The notes under the pieces are model-generated. The model was not told the DNA's origin, did no database searches, and saw only the letters and a list, made by a program, of their open reading frames with translations. The position numbers and the translations under genes are program-made. This document shows positions 19,052 to 29,933 of a stretch of 64,000 nt of DNA, in pieces (position 1 is the stretch's first letter; each line of letters begins with the position of its first letter). Origin of the DNA: Geodermatophilus marinus (lineage in GTDB: Bacteria > Actinomycetota > Actinomycetes > Mycobacteriales > Geodermatophilaceae); contig NZ_QVQH01000001.1 of NCBI RefSeq assembly GCF_003428645.1, positions 62,001 through 126,000 on the forward strand. Direction: 5' to 3'.

Positions 19052-19506
19052 GCGCCCCGGTCGACGGGGGCCGCGAGCAGCGGGACGCCGGGCGCGCGGT
19101 CGCCGAGGACGCGCCGGTGTTCGTGATCTCCGTGGCCGCCGAGCTGGCCGGCATGCACGCGCAGACGCTGCGCCAGTACGACCGGCTCGGCCTGGTCAGC
19201 CCCGGCCGCACGCGCGGGGGTGGCCGCCGGTACAGCCCGCGCGACGTCGCCCTGCTGCGGGAGGTCCAGCGCCTCTCGCAGGAGGACGGCGTCAACCTCG
19301 CCGGCATCAAGCGGATCATCGACCTCGAGTCGCAGGTGGAGGCGCTCCGCCGGCGGGTGCAGGAACTGCTCACCGAGCTGGAGGTGACCGAGAGCCGGGC
19401 GGTCGCCGCGGAGTCGGCGATGCGGGCCGGCTACGGCGGCGACCTCGTGCCGCTGCGGCCCGCGACCTCGGCGCTCGTGGTCTGGCGGCCGCGGGACCGC
19501 CGATGA
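19048..19506 (+). CDS. hspR: heat-shock repressor HspR (MerR family)
   Basis: 152 residues with an N-terminal MerR-type helix-turn-helix: [40 protein letters not shown], and [16 protein letters not shown], then a coiled coil. HspR binds HAIR inverted repeats and uses DnaK as corepressor. The gene closes dnaK-grpE-dnaJ-hspR, overlapping dnaJ (GTGA). HAIR sites at 15094 (dnaK) and 23922 (clpB) are its expected targets here. The MarR gene follows by an ATGA overlap. Confidence 0.95.
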   Translation: MSAPVDGGREQRDAGRAVAEDAPVFVISVAAELAGMHAQTLRQYDRLGLVSPGRTRGGGRRYSPRDVALLREVQRLSQEDGVNLAGIKRIIDLESQVEALRRRVQELLTELEVTESRAVAAESAMRAGYGGDLVPLRPATSALVVWRPRDRR

Positions 19507-20033
19507 GCGACAGCGCCGGGTCCGACCCCGAGGAGGCCACCCACGAGGCCACCCACGAGGCCACCCACGAGGCCACCCGCGAGGCCTACGTCCGGCTGGA
19601 GCGGGAGGTCGGCCTGCTGCTGCGCCGCTCCCGCGCCATCTCCGCCCGGCTGTCCCGGGAGCTGCACCCCGACCTCGACGGCGCGGCCTACGGCCTGCTC
19701 GCGCTGCTCCAGGACACCGGGCCGCTGCGCGCCAGCGACCTCGTCGTCCTGCTGGGGCTGGACAAGAGCACCGTCAGCCGGCAGCTGGCCTCGCTCGTCG
19801 ACCTGGGCCTGGTGACGCGGGAGGCCGACCCCGCCGACGGGCGCGCGCAGGTGCTGCGCACCTCCCGGGAGGGCGCCGCGCGGCTGACCCGCATCCGCGA
19901 GGCGCGCCGGGCCCGCTGGGAGGCCGACCTCGCGCACTGGCCGGCCGAGGACGTCGGCACGCTGGCCGAGCTGCTGGGCCGGTTCAACCAGCTCGGTGAG
20001 GCGCGGGACCGGGAGGACTCCGACCGGTCCTGA
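19503..20033 (+). CDS. MarR-family transcriptional regulator with EATH repeats
   Basis: 176 residues. The winged helix is clear: LLALLQDTGPLRASDLVVLL, LDKSTVSRQLASLVDLGLVT and the wing READPADGRAQVLRTS. The N-terminus has four tandem EATH/EATR tetrapeptides encoded by a 12-bp repeat. It overlaps hspR by ATGA, so it probably rides on the heat-shock operon. Immediately after it comes a perfect 14-bp inverted repeat upstream of an efflux pump, most simply read as its operator. Confidence 0.87.
   Translation: MSDSAGSDPEEATHEATHEATHEATREAYVRLEREVGLLLRRSRAISARLSRELHPDLDGAAYGLLALLQDTGPLRASDLVVLLGLDKSTVSRQLASLVDLGLVTREADPADGRAQVLRTSREGAARLTRIREARRARWEADLAHWPAEDVGTLAELLGRFNQLGEARDREDSDRS
19533..19580 (+). 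repeat. four 12-bp in-frame tandem units (EATH)
   Basis: GAGGCCACCCAC occurs three times in a row and a fourth unit differs by one base (CGC). The unit is a multiple of three, so copy changes alter only the length of the disordered N-terminus. Confidence 0.85.
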
Positions 20034-20079
20034 CCGCACCGCTCCCGCAGGGAGACGCGGGTCACCCCGCCCGCAAGTT

Positions 20080-20117
20080 GTAGACCGCAACCAATCGGAC
20101 ATATGGTTGCGGTCTAC
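20080..20117. promoter_or_regulatory. perfect inverted repeat, probable MarR operator of the efflux gene
   Basis: GTAGACCGCAACCA and TGGTTGCGGTCTAC are exact reverse complements separated by 10 bp. TTGTAG (20078-20083) and TATGGT (20102-20107) inside the site could be -35 and -10 with an 18-bp spacer, so a bound repressor would block the promoter of the transporter at 20177. Confidence 0.75.
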
Positions 20118-20176
20118 ACCTTGTCGTGGGGAGGGCGGCCCGTGGCCGTTCCCCCGGCACCGGCTCCGGGAGCACC

Positions 20177-21808
20177 GTGACCAGCACCCTCCGCCGCCCC
20201 GACGCCGATGCGGCGCCCGGCGAGCCCACCGAACGCCCCGCCCCCGGTGCGGCGTCGGCCGCGCAGCAGGGCCGGATGTCCCGCCGGCAGGTCCTCGAGG
20301 CCCTCTCGGGGATGCTCCTGGCGATGTTCGTGGCGTTCCTGTCCTCGACCGTCGTCTCGACCGCCCTGCCGACGATCATCACCGACCTGCGCGGCACCCA
20401 GGCCCAGTACACCTGGGTGGTCGCCGCGACCCTGCTCGCCTCGACCGCGTCGACGCCGATCTGGGGCAAGCTCGCCGACCTCGCCAGCAAGAAGCTGCTG
20501 CTCCAGCTCGCGATCGTGGTGTTCGTCGTCGGCTCGATGCTGGCCGGGCTGGCGCAGTCGGTCGGCATGCTGATCGCCTGGCGGGTGCTGCAGGGCCTGG
20601 GCCTGGGCGGCATCCAGGCGCTGGTGCAGATCGCGATGGCCGCGATGATCAGCCCCCGGGAGCGCGGGCGGTACTCCGGCCTGATCGGCGCCACCATGGC
20701 CGTGGCCACCGTCGGCGGCCCGCTCGTCGGTGGCGTGCTGGTCGACACCAGCTGGCTGGGGTGGCGGTCGGTGTTCTACGTCGGCGTCCCCTTCGGGGCG
20801 CTGGCCCTGGTGCTGCTGCAGCGCACGCTGCACCTGCCGGTCACCCGGCGCCCCGTTCCCATCGACTACCTCGGCGCGGCGTTCCTGACCGCGGGCGTCT
20901 CCGCGCTGCTGATCTGGGTCACCCTCGCCGGCGACGCCTTCCCGTGGTGGTCGCTGCCCACCGCGCTCTTCCTCGTCGGCGGCGCGTCGGCGGTCGCCGC
21001 GTTCGTCGTCACCGAGCTGCGGGCCGCCGAGCCGGTGGTGCCGCTGCGGCTCTTCCGCGACCGGACCACCACCCTGGCCGTCGTGGCCAGCATCGCGATC
21101 GGTGTCGCGATGTTCGGCTCCTCGGTGTTCCTCGGCCAGTACCTGCAGATCTCGCGCGGCTACTCGCCCACGGCGGCCGGCCTGCTCACCGTCCCGATGG
21201 TGGCCGGGCTGCTGGTGTCCTCCACGGTCTCCGGGCTGCTGATCACCCGGTACGGCCGGTGGAAGCGGTTCCTGGTCGGGGGCTCGCTGCTCGTCGTCCT
21301 CGGGTTCGGCCTGCTGGCCACCGTCGACCACGAGACCGACGTGGTGCTGCTCGGCGCCTTCCTCGTCGTCCTCGGCAGCGGCATCGGCATGACGATGCAG
21401 AACCTCGTCCTCGCGGTGCAGAACGCCGTGGCCGCCCGGGACCTGGGCGCGGCCAGCTCCGCAGTCGCGTTCTTCCGGAGCCTCGGCGGCACCGTCGGGG
21501 TGTCCGTCCTCGGCGCGGTGCTCAGCGGCCGGGTCGCCGACCTCGTCGCCCAGGGCCTGGCCGGCTCACCCGCGGCCGCCCGGGCCGCGCAGGGTTCCGG
21601 GGGTGTCGGGCTGGCCGACCTGGCCGACGCCCCGGCGGCGGTGCAGACCCTCGTCCGGGTCGCCTACGGCGACGCCACCGGGCGCGTCTTCCTGGTGTCC
21701 GGCCTGGTCGCGGTCGTCGCGGTCGTCGCCGTCCTGCTCGTCCGGGAGGTGGCCCTGCGCACCGACAGCGGCGAGGAGCGCCTGCGCGGCGACCGGGGCG
21801 ACCGCTAG
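20177..21808 (+). CDS. MFS multidrug transporter, DHA2 (EmrB/QacA) family
   Basis: About 543 residues with fourteen predicted membrane helices. The first helix reads MLLAMFVAFLSSTVVSTALP, the DHA2 version of motif C/D1, followed by WVVAATLLASTASTPIWGKLADL, and GLGLGGIQALVQIAMAAM. Drug:proton antiport is the family role. GTG 20177 has GGGAG 5 nt upstream; GTG 20126 is upstream in frame but has no hydrophobic or family sequence after it. The operator at 20080 and preceding MarR gene suggest ligand-induced derepression. Confidence 0.87.
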   Translation: MTSTLRRPDADAAPGEPTERPAPGAASAAQQGRMSRRQVLEALSGMLLAMFVAFLSSTVVSTALPTIITDLRGTQAQYTWVVAATLLASTASTPIWGKLADLASKKLLLQLAIVVFVVGSMLAGLAQSVGMLIAWRVLQGLGLGGIQALVQIAMAAMISPRERGRYSGLIGATMAVATVGGPLVGGVLVDTSWLGWRSVFYVGVPFGALALVLLQRTLHLPVTRRPVPIDYLGAAFLTAGVSALLIWVTLAGDAFPWWSLPTALFLVGGASAVAAFVVTELRAAEPVVPLRLFRDRTTTLAVVASIAIGVAMFGSSVFLGQYLQISRGYSPTAAGLLTVPMVAGLLVSSTVSGLLITRYGRWKRFLVGGSLLVVLGFGLLATVDHETDVVLLGAFLVVLGSGIGMTMQNLVLAVQNAVAARDLGAASSAVAFFRSLGGTVGVSVLGAVLSGRVADLVAQGLAGSPAAARAAQGSGGVGLADLADAPAAVQTLVRVAYGDATGRVFLVSGLVAVVAVVAVLLVREVALRTDSGEERLRGDRGDR

Positions 21809-21817
21809 CGTCGTCCG

Positions 21818-21840
21818 CCGGCCCGCAGGAGGCGGGCCGG
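21818..21840 (+). terminator. GC-rich hairpin after the efflux gene
   Basis: CCGGCCCGC pairs perfectly with GCGGGCCGG around a 5-nt AGGAG loop, 10 nt past the transporter stop. There is no T-run. Confidence 0.55.
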
Positions 21841-21857
21841 GGACGAGGGAGGTGCGG

Positions 21858-22778
21858 GTGGTCGCGGACCGGGCGCTGCTCGTGGTGGTCAACGCGGCGG
21901 CCGGCTCGGCCGGCGACGGGGCGGTGGACGCCGCCCTGGCGGTGCTGCGCCGCGGTGCGGACGTGGAGGTGGTCGGCACCCGGACCCCCGCGGACCTGGA
22001 CGAGGTGGTCGCCGCCGCCGGCGACCGGCGCCTCGTCGTGGTCGGCGGGGACGGGTCGCTCTCGTCGGTGGCGACCGCGCTCGACCGGGCCGGGGTGCTC
22101 GACGCGGGGTCGCCCCTCGGGGTGGTCCCGGCCGGCACCGGCAACGACCTGGCCCGTGCGCTGGGGCTGCCCCTGGACCCGGAGGAGGCCGCGGCCGTCG
22201 TCCTCGGCGGGGTGCCCCGGCGGCTCGACGTGCTCGACGACGACGCCGGTGGGCTGGTGGTCAACGCGGTGCACGCCGGGATCGGCGCGCGGGCGGGAGC
22301 CCGGGCCGCGGGCCTCAAGGCCGCGCTGGGCGCGGCCGCCTACCCGGTGGGTGCGGTGGCGGCCGGCGTGGCCGAGGAGGGCTGGCCGCTGCGCGTGGAG
22401 GTCGACGGCGCGGTCGTGACCGCAGCGGCCGGCGCGTGGGCCGCCGACGGCGACCGGCCGGTCCTCATGGCCGGGGTCTGCAACGGCCCCTCCATCGGCG
22501 GGGGCAGCGACCTGGCGCCGGACGCGGACCCGGGCGACGGGCTGCTCGACGTCGTCGTGAGTGTCGCCACCGGACCGGTGGCCCGGGCCGGCTACGCGGC
22601 GGCGCTGGCGGCCGGGAGCCACCTGGAGCGGGAGGACGTCATCCGGGTCCGCGGGCGCGCCGTCCGGCTGTCCGGCGCGCCCGTGGACCTCGACGCGGAC
22701 GGCGAGATCGAGGAGGCCGTGCCGGCGCGCACCTGGACGGTGCGGCCGGCGGCCTGGTCCCTCGTCGTCCCGGCCTGA
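21858..22778 (+). CDS. diacylglycerol/lipid kinase family protein
   Basis: About 306 residues. The DAGK catalytic core is visible: VVVNAAAGSAGDG, VVVGGDGSLSSVATAL (the GGDGT-like nucleotide motif) and VVPAGTGNDLARALGL. A C-terminal beta-sandwich (VLMAGVCNGPSIGGG, DLAPDADPGDGLLDVVV) completes the fold. It phosphorylates a lipid such as diacylglycerol or ceramide; the substrate is not readable. GTG 21858 is chosen because GAGGGAGG precedes it by 5 nt; GTG 21852 is possible. Confidence 0.85.
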   Translation: MVADRALLVVVNAAAGSAGDGAVDAALAVLRRGADVEVVGTRTPADLDEVVAAAGDRRLVVVGGDGSLSSVATALDRAGVLDAGSPLGVVPAGTGNDLARALGLPLDPEEAAAVVLGGVPRRLDVLDDDAGGLVVNAVHAGIGARAGARAAGLKAALGAAAYPVGAVAAGVAEEGWPLRVEVDGAVVTAAAGAWAADGDRPVLMAGVCNGPSIGGGSDLAPDADPGDGLLDVVVSVATGPVARAGYAAALAAGSHLEREDVIRVRGRAVRLSGAPVDLDADGEIEEAVPARTWTVRPAAWSLVVPA

Positions 22779-22787
22779 CCGCCCCCG

Positions 22788-23225
22788 TCAGGAGTCGAGC
22801 GCGGCGTCCAGGCTGATCTCGACGCCGGTCAGGGCCTTGCTCACCGGGCAGCCGACCTTGGCCGCCTGCGCGGCCTGCTGGAAGCCGTCGGCGTCGAGCC
22901 CGTCGACCTCACCGCGCACGGTGAGCCGGATGGTGGTGATGGTGGGCGCGCCGTCCTTCTGCCCGAGGGTGACGTCGGCCGAGACCTCGAGGGCCTGCGG
23001 GGTGCCGCCGGCCTTGCCGATCTCGCTGGACAGCGCCATCGCGAAGCAGGACGAGTGGGCCGCCGCGATGAGCTCCTCGGGGCTGGTCGTGCCGCCGGCC
23101 TCCTCGGCGGCCCGCTTCGGGAACGACACCTCGTAGGTGCCGACCTCCGAGCTCGAGAGCTCGACCTGGCCGGAGCCCTCCATGAGCGTGCCGTTCCAGG
23201 CGGTCCGTGCGGTGCGCGTGGGCAT
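22788..23225 (-). CDS. osmC: OsmC-family peroxiredoxin
   Basis: 145 residues, the usual length. The two redox cysteines lie in AAHSSCFAMALS and VGCPVSKAL, and the overall sequence (MPTRTARTAWNGTLMEGSG, PEELIAAAHSSCF) fits OsmC better than Ohr. It reduces organic hydroperoxides in the cytoplasm. GAGGAG precedes the ATG. A run of 14 G (14 C on the coding strand) lies just upstream, and a MarR/OhrR-like gene is located upstream on the same strand. Confidence 0.9.
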   Translation of the reverse strand: MPTRTARTAWNGTLMEGSGQVELSSSEVGTYEVSFPKRAAEEAGGTTSPEELIAAAHSSCFAMALSSEIGKAGGTPQALEVSADVTLGQKDGAPTITTIRLTVRGEVDGLDADGFQQAAQAAKVGCPVSKALTGVEISLDAALDS

Positions 23226-23242
23226 CGGGTCTCCTCGTCTGC

Positions 23243-23256
23243 GGGGGGGGGGGGGG
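23243..23256 (-). repeat. 14-base G homopolymer in the osmC 5' region
   Basis: An uninterrupted run of 14 G on the plus strand (C on the coding strand) lies 18-31 bp before the osmC ATG, between the ribosome site and any promoter. Such tracts slip during replication and sequencing. Confidence 0.9.
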
Positions 23257-23371
23257 CGGCGGCCCTCCTGCAGGGTCCCGCCGCCGGCCTCGTCCCGAGG
23301 CTCACCCCGAGCGTGCGAGGGGTGAGGAGGACGGGGTCCTTTCACGGTAGGGGGGGCAGGAGGGCCCTTCG

Positions 23372-23815
23372 TCAGTTGTTCGTGACCCGGTCGGTGACCT
23401 GCTCGAGCCGGCCCTTCAGCTCGGTGAACTCCCCGGAGTCCATGTCCAGCGCGCAGATGATCTCGGAGGAGATCCGCTCGGCGTGCTCGCGCAGGCCCCG
23501 GCCGGTGTCGGTGAGGGCGATGGAGACCGAGCGCTCGTCGTCGAGACGGCGGTGGCGGGTCACCAGGCCCGCGGCGGTCAGCCGCTTGAGCAGTGGCGAG
23601 AGCGTGCCGCTGTCGAGGTTGAGGCGGGCGCCGAGCTGGCCGACGGTCTGGTTGTCCTGCTCCCAGAGCAGCATCATCACCAGGTACTGCGGGTAGGTGA
23701 GCCCGATGGCGTCGAGCAGCGGGCGGTACCGCGCGGTCATCGCTCGCGAGGCCGCGTAGAGCGCGAAGCACAACTGGTCCTCGAGGACCACGCTCGGGGC
23801 CGGCAGACGCGTCAT
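23372..23815 (-). CDS. MarR/OhrR-type organic-peroxide regulator
   Basis: 147 residues. The N-terminus LEDQLCFALYAASRAM places a cysteine (Cys16) exactly where OhrR has its peroxide-sensing residue; the helix-turn-helix is VGQLGARLNLDSGTLSPLLKRL with wing RHRRLDDERSVSIALT. One-cysteine OhrR proteins release DNA when this residue is oxidised. ATG 23815 starts MTRLPAP; the frame to 23998 is only a shadow. It lies upstream of osmC on the same strand with a 146-bp gap. Confidence 0.87.
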   Translation of the reverse strand: MTRLPAPSVVLEDQLCFALYAASRAMTARYRPLLDAIGLTYPQYLVMMLLWEQDNQTVGQLGARLNLDSGTLSPLLKRLTAAGLVTRHRRLDDERSVSIALTDTGRGLREHAERISSEIICALDMDSGEFTELKGRLEQVTDRVTNN

Positions 23816-23921
23816 CCTCCGGAGTCTAGGCGCTCGGTGGCGCGCGACCGGGATTTGGCCCACCGAGACTCGCCCGCCAGGGTGTCGCGCCGCTCCCGCG
23901 AGCCGCACGGAGATCCCTGGA

Positions 23922-23942
23922 GTTGAGCGGAACAGGCTCAAC
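23922..23942. promoter_or_regulatory. perfect HAIR (HspR) site upstream of clpB
   Basis: GTTGAGC-N7-GCTCAAC is an exact inverted repeat with the 7-7-7 HAIR layout, 62-82 bp before the clpB ATG. HspR is encoded at 19048. Confidence 0.8.
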
Positions 23943-24003
23943 TCCTGACGCGTTGGACCGGGCGACGACCCGACCGCTCGTGGAAGGACCGGACCCACCG
24001 ACC

Positions 24004-26589
<2,586 letters not shown>

Positions 26590-26595
26590 CCCGGG

Positions 26596-26632
26596 GCGCG
26601 GACCCGGCGGCGCGCAGCCGCCGGGTCCGCGC
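26596..26632 (+). terminator. 16-bp hairpin after clpB
   Basis: GCGCGGACCCGGCGGC and GCCGCCGGGTCCGCGC pair perfectly around GCGCA, 7 nt past the clpB stop. A strong rho-independent-like stem without a T-run. Confidence 0.7.
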
Positions 26633-26707
26633 GTCCGCCCGGGGGGACCCCGCACCCGCCCCGATAGCGTGGGGTGTCCGCGCAGGCCGACGGGGAGGGG
26701 GCGCCCG

Positions 26708-27289
26708 ATGACCGCAGGTCCCGGGGGGCGCGACCCCCGACAGGGCCGGCAGCCGCCGCAGCACGACCCGCCCGCGCCCTCCCCCGGTGGGTACCGGCCC
26801 GCCCCGGCCGCACCCGGCCTGCCCGCCGGGCCCGCGCCGGTCCGCCCCGACACGGTGCGCTTCGGTGTCGGCGCCTTCATCGCCAACCTGCTGCTGGGCC
26901 TGGTCGGCTCGGTGGTCACCTTCGCCGACCTGGACCCGGTCATCGACGCGGCGCTCGCGGGTGGCGGCGCCGAGCTGTCCGAGGACGGCGTCCGCACCGT
27001 CCTCATCGTGACCGGGGTGGTCGCGACGGCGTTCGCCGTCCTCGAGGTGCTGTTCCTCTGGTTCGCCTGGCAGGGGCGGAACTGGGCGCGGGTCGTGCTG
27101 CTCGTGCTCGGGGCGATCGCCGTGGTCAGCGGCCTGTCGGCGATGGCCCAGCCCAGCACCGGCTTCCTCACCGCGCTGGCGGTGTGCCAGATGCTGCTGG
27201 CCGTCGTCGGGATCGTCCTGCTGTCGCGCCGGCCGAGCACCGAGTGGTACGCGGCGATGACCGCCCGCCGGCGGGCCGGGCTGCGCTGA
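26708..27289 (+). CDS. four-helix membrane protein with Pro-rich N-terminus, unknown function
   Basis: About 193 residues. Residues 1-50 are Pro/Gly-rich and probably cytoplasmic (GGYRPAPAAPGLPAGP). Four hydrophobic segments follow: FGVGAFIANLLLGLVGSVV, VLIVTGVVATAFAVLEVLFL, VVLLVLGAIAVVSGLSAM and LTALAVCQMLLAVVGIVLL. The pattern resembles small actinobacterial Tim44/DUF-type membrane proteins, but I cannot name the family. GGAGG 9 nt upstream supports ATG 26708, and TAGCGT at 26664-26669 is a candidate -10. Confidence 0.7.
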   Translation: MTAGPGGRDPRQGRQPPQHDPPAPSPGGYRPAPAAPGLPAGPAPVRPDTVRFGVGAFIANLLLGLVGSVVTFADLDPVIDAALAGGGAELSEDGVRTVLIVTGVVATAFAVLEVLFLWFAWQGRNWARVVLLVLGAIAVVSGLSAMAQPSTGFLTALAVCQMLLAVVGIVLLSRRPSTEWYAAMTARRRAGLR

Positions 27290-27356
27290 CCCGGCCCCCG
27301 CTGCCCGTCGTGACCCCCCGTCGAACCGGGCCCGGTGCTCCGGACGAGGACGTGCC

Positions 27357-29000
27357 GTGACCACCACCGAGCAGGCCCCCACCACCGGCCCGGTCCCCGC
27401 CTCCCGGCGGGGGCGCCGGTGGCCCGCCGCGTCGGCCGGGGTGGTCGCGGCGGGGCTGGCCCTCGGGGTCGCGGAGCTGACCGCCGCGGCGGTGGGCCCG
27501 CAGTCCTCACCCGTGGTCGCCGTCGGGGACCGCGTCATCACGCTCGTGCCGGAGCCGGTCACGCAGGCCGCCATCGCCGTCCTGGGGCAGGCCGACAAGC
27601 CCGTCCTCGTCGGCGGCACGCTCCTCCTGGTCGCGCTCGCCGCGGCCGCGCTCGGGCTCCTGGCGCTGCGGCGGCCGGCCGTGGGCACGACCGGGATCCT
27701 GCTGCTCGGCGCCCTGGGGGCGCTGGCCGCGCTGACCGGACCGGCCGGCAGCCCGCTCGACGTCCTCCCCTCGCTGGTCGGGGCCGCGGCCGGGGTCCTC
27801 GTCCTGCCCGTCCTGCTGGCCCCGCTGCGGACGCCGCCGGCGGCCGGGACCGCTCGCCCGCCCGGGGTGCCCCCGGTGGAGCGGCTCCGTGACGTCCTGG
27901 CCGCGGGGGACCGCAGGGGCGCCGGGCTGGACCGCCGCCGCTTCCTGCTCACCGCCGGGGCCGCGGCCGGGGTCGCCGCGGTGACCGGGGGGACCGGCCG
28001 GCTGCTGCTGCGCCGCTTCGACGTCACCGGCGCCCGGGCCGGCCTGGCCCTCCCGGCGCCGGCCTCGCCCGCCGGGCCGCTACCGGCCGGGGCCGACCTC
28101 GCGCCGCAGGTGCCCGGCCTGACCCCGCTGGTGACGGCGAACCGCGACTTCTACCGGATCGACACCGCGCTGGCCGTGCCCCAGGTGGACCCGGTGGCCT
28201 ACCGGCTGGCCGTGCGCGGGATGGTGGGCTCCCCGCGCAGCTACACCCTCGACGACCTGCTCGGCCGGGCCGACCTGATCGAGCGGGACGTGACCCTGAC
28301 CTGCGTCTCCAACGAGGTCGGGGGCGGGCTGGCCGGCACCGCCCGCTGGCTCGGCGTCCCGCTGGGTGCCCTGCTCCGCGAGGTCGGGGTGTCCCCGGAC
28401 TCCGACCAGCTGGTCTGCCGCTCGGTGGACGGCATGACGATCGGCACGCCCACCCGCGCGGCGCTCACCGTCGAGGACGCGATGCTCGCGGTCGGCATGA
28501 ACGGCGAGCCGCTGCCCGTCGAGCACGGCTTCCCGGTGCGGATGGTGATCCCGGGCCTCTACGGCTACGTCTCGGCCTGCAAGTGGCTCGCCGAGATCGA
28601 GGCCGGCACCTACGCCGCCTTCGACGCCTACTGGGTGGAGCGCGGCTGGGCCGCCCGCGGGCCGGTCCAGGTCGCCTCCCGCATCGACACCCCCGGCCCG
28701 CTGCGCCGGCTCCCCGCGGGCCGGCGGGCGATCGCCGGGGTCGCCTGGGCGCAGACCCGGGGCATCGGCCGGGTCGAGGTGCGGGTGGACGACGGCGAGT
28801 GGCAGGAGGCCCGGCTCTCGCCCCGGGTCGACGCCGACATCTGGCGCCAGTGGGTCCTCCCCCACGACTTCGCGCCCGGTTCCCACCTGCTCACCGTGCG
28901 CGCGACGACCGAGGACGGCGAGGTCCAGACCGCCGCGCGGGCCGCCCCGTTCCCCTCGGGCGCGACCGGCCTGCACTCGGTCCGGGTCGTCGCGACCTGA
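27357..29000 (+). CDS. membrane-anchored molybdopterin-dependent oxidoreductase (sulfite-oxidase fold)
   Basis: 547 residues in two parts. Residues 1-165 hold about four membrane helices. After a DRRRFLLTAGAAAGVAAV segment, which looks like a Tat motif though internal, comes a sulfite-oxidase fold: FYRIDTALAVPQVDP, LTCVSNEVGGGLAGTARW with the likely molybdenum-ligand Cys, FPVRMVIPGLYGYVSACKW, and a C-terminal immunoglobulin-like dimer domain. The catalytic half should be extracytoplasmic; substrate unknown. GTG 27357 fits. A fasciclin lipoprotein follows 150 bp downstream. Confidence 0.85.
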   Translation: MTTTEQAPTTGPVPASRRGRRWPAASAGVVAAGLALGVAELTAAAVGPQSSPVVAVGDRVITLVPEPVTQAAIAVLGQADKPVLVGGTLLLVALAAAALGLLALRRPAVGTTGILLLGALGALAALTGPAGSPLDVLPSLVGAAAGVLVLPVLLAPLRTPPAAGTARPPGVPPVERLRDVLAAGDRRGAGLDRRRFLLTAGAAAGVAAVTGGTGRLLLRRFDVTGARAGLALPAPASPAGPLPAGADLAPQVPGLTPLVTANRDFYRIDTALAVPQVDPVAYRLAVRGMVGSPRSYTLDDLLGRADLIERDVTLTCVSNEVGGGLAGTARWLGVPLGALLREVGVSPDSDQLVCRSVDGMTIGTPTRAALTVEDAMLAVGMNGEPLPVEHGFPVRMVIPGLYGYVSACKWLAEIEAGTYAAFDAYWVERGWAARGPVQVASRIDTPGPLRRLPAGRRAIAGVAWAQTRGIGRVEVRVDDGEWQEARLSPRVDADIWRQWVLPHDFAPGSHLLTVRATTEDGEVQTAARAAPFPSGATGLHSVRVVAT

Positions 29001-29153
29001 GCGCCTCGGGCCGGCGGCCCGCCCCGCGGTCCCGGTCCGGGCCGGCCGCCACCGGCGCGGTCGCCGCTCCCGCCGGTCGCCACCGGCGCGGTCGCCGTCC
29101 CCGCCGACCGCCGTCGGGGACGATGGCGGCCGCACCCGACAAGGAGACGACCC

Positions 29154-29858
29154 GTGACGCGCACCCCCGCCCGCACCGGCCTGCTGGCCCTCGCCGCCAC
29201 CCTGGCGCTGACCCTCCCCGCCTGCGGCTCCGACGGCACGACCGGCACCGCCTCCAGGGCGGACGACGGCGCCACCAGCTCCTCCACCGCGACGGCGACC
29301 GGCGCGGGAGGGAGCACGGACGGCGGCACCGGCGGGGGCACCGGTGGGGGCACCGCCTCGGCCGGGCCCTTCGGCGAGGGCTGCGCGGCCCTGCCGGCCG
29401 ACGGCGAGGGCAGCCTCGCCGGGATGGCCGACGACCCGGTCGCGACCGCGGCCAGCAACAACCCGGTGCTGATCACGCTGGTGCAGGCCCTGCAGGCGGC
29501 GAACCTGGTGGACACCTTCAACACCACCGAGGACATCACCGTCCTGGCCCCCGCCAACCCCGCCTTCGAGGCGGTGCCGCAGGACCGGCTGGCCGCCCTC
29601 CTGGCCGACACGCCGCAGCTCACCGCCGTCCTCACCCACCACGTGATCCCGGGCCGGCTCGCGCCCGACGAGCTCGCCGGGACGCACGCCACGCTCAACG
29701 ACGACGAGGTGACCGTCGAGGGCTCCGGGGAGGAGTTCACGATCGGCGGCGACGGGACGCTGACCGGGACCGAGGCCTCCGTCGTCTGCGGCGACGTGCA
29801 GACCGCCAACGCCACCGTCTACGTCATCGACGGGGTGCTCGCGCCCGCCGGCTCCTGA
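29154..29858 (+). CDS. fasciclin-domain lipoprotein
   Basis: 234 residues. A signal peptide ends in the lipobox LPAC with acylated Cys24, then a Ser/Thr/Gly linker with GGGT repeats, then one fasciclin (FAS1) domain: LITLVQALQAANLVDTFNTT, ITVLAPANPAFEAVP and LTHHVIPGRLAPDEL, closing with VYVIDGVLAPAGS. It resembles the MPT70/MPT83 antigens of mycobacteria. AAGGAG precedes GTG 29154. Likely a surface adhesion or signalling lipoprotein; the link to the molybdoenzyme is positional only. Confidence 0.9.
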   Translation: MTRTPARTGLLALAATLALTLPACGSDGTTGTASRADDGATSSSTATATGAGGSTDGGTGGGTGGGTASAGPFGEGCAALPADGEGSLAGMADDPVATAASNNPVLITLVQALQAANLVDTFNTTEDITVLAPANPAFEAVPQDRLAALLADTPQLTAVLTHHVIPGRLAPDELAGTHATLNDDEVTVEGSGEEFTIGGDGTLTGTEASVVCGDVQTANATVYVIDGVLAPAGS

Positions 29859-29866
29859 GGGGCCGG

Positions 29867-29882
29867 CCACCCGGCCGGGTGG
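29867..29882 (+). terminator. small GC palindrome after the fasciclin gene
   Basis: CCACCCGG directly followed by CCGGGTGG. The arms are perfect but there is no loop, so termination would need partial opening. Confidence 0.3.
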
Positions 29883-29920
29883 GCGCGGACGAGCGGCACG
29901 GGGCCGACGCGCCGCCTCAG

Positions 29921-29926
29921 TAGGGT
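29921..29926 (+). promoter_or_regulatory. -10 element (TAGGGT) for leaderless pyrE
   Basis: TAGGGT ends 7 nt before the pyrE ATG, with no ribosome site between them. Confidence 0.55.
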
Positions 29927-29933
29927 CGGGCGC

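Noticed and set aside
29010-29112. Imperfect GC repeats (CGCCACCGGCGCGGTCGCCG) before the fasciclin gene
   Set aside because: Two short imperfect copies in a GC-rich spacer; too little to call an element.
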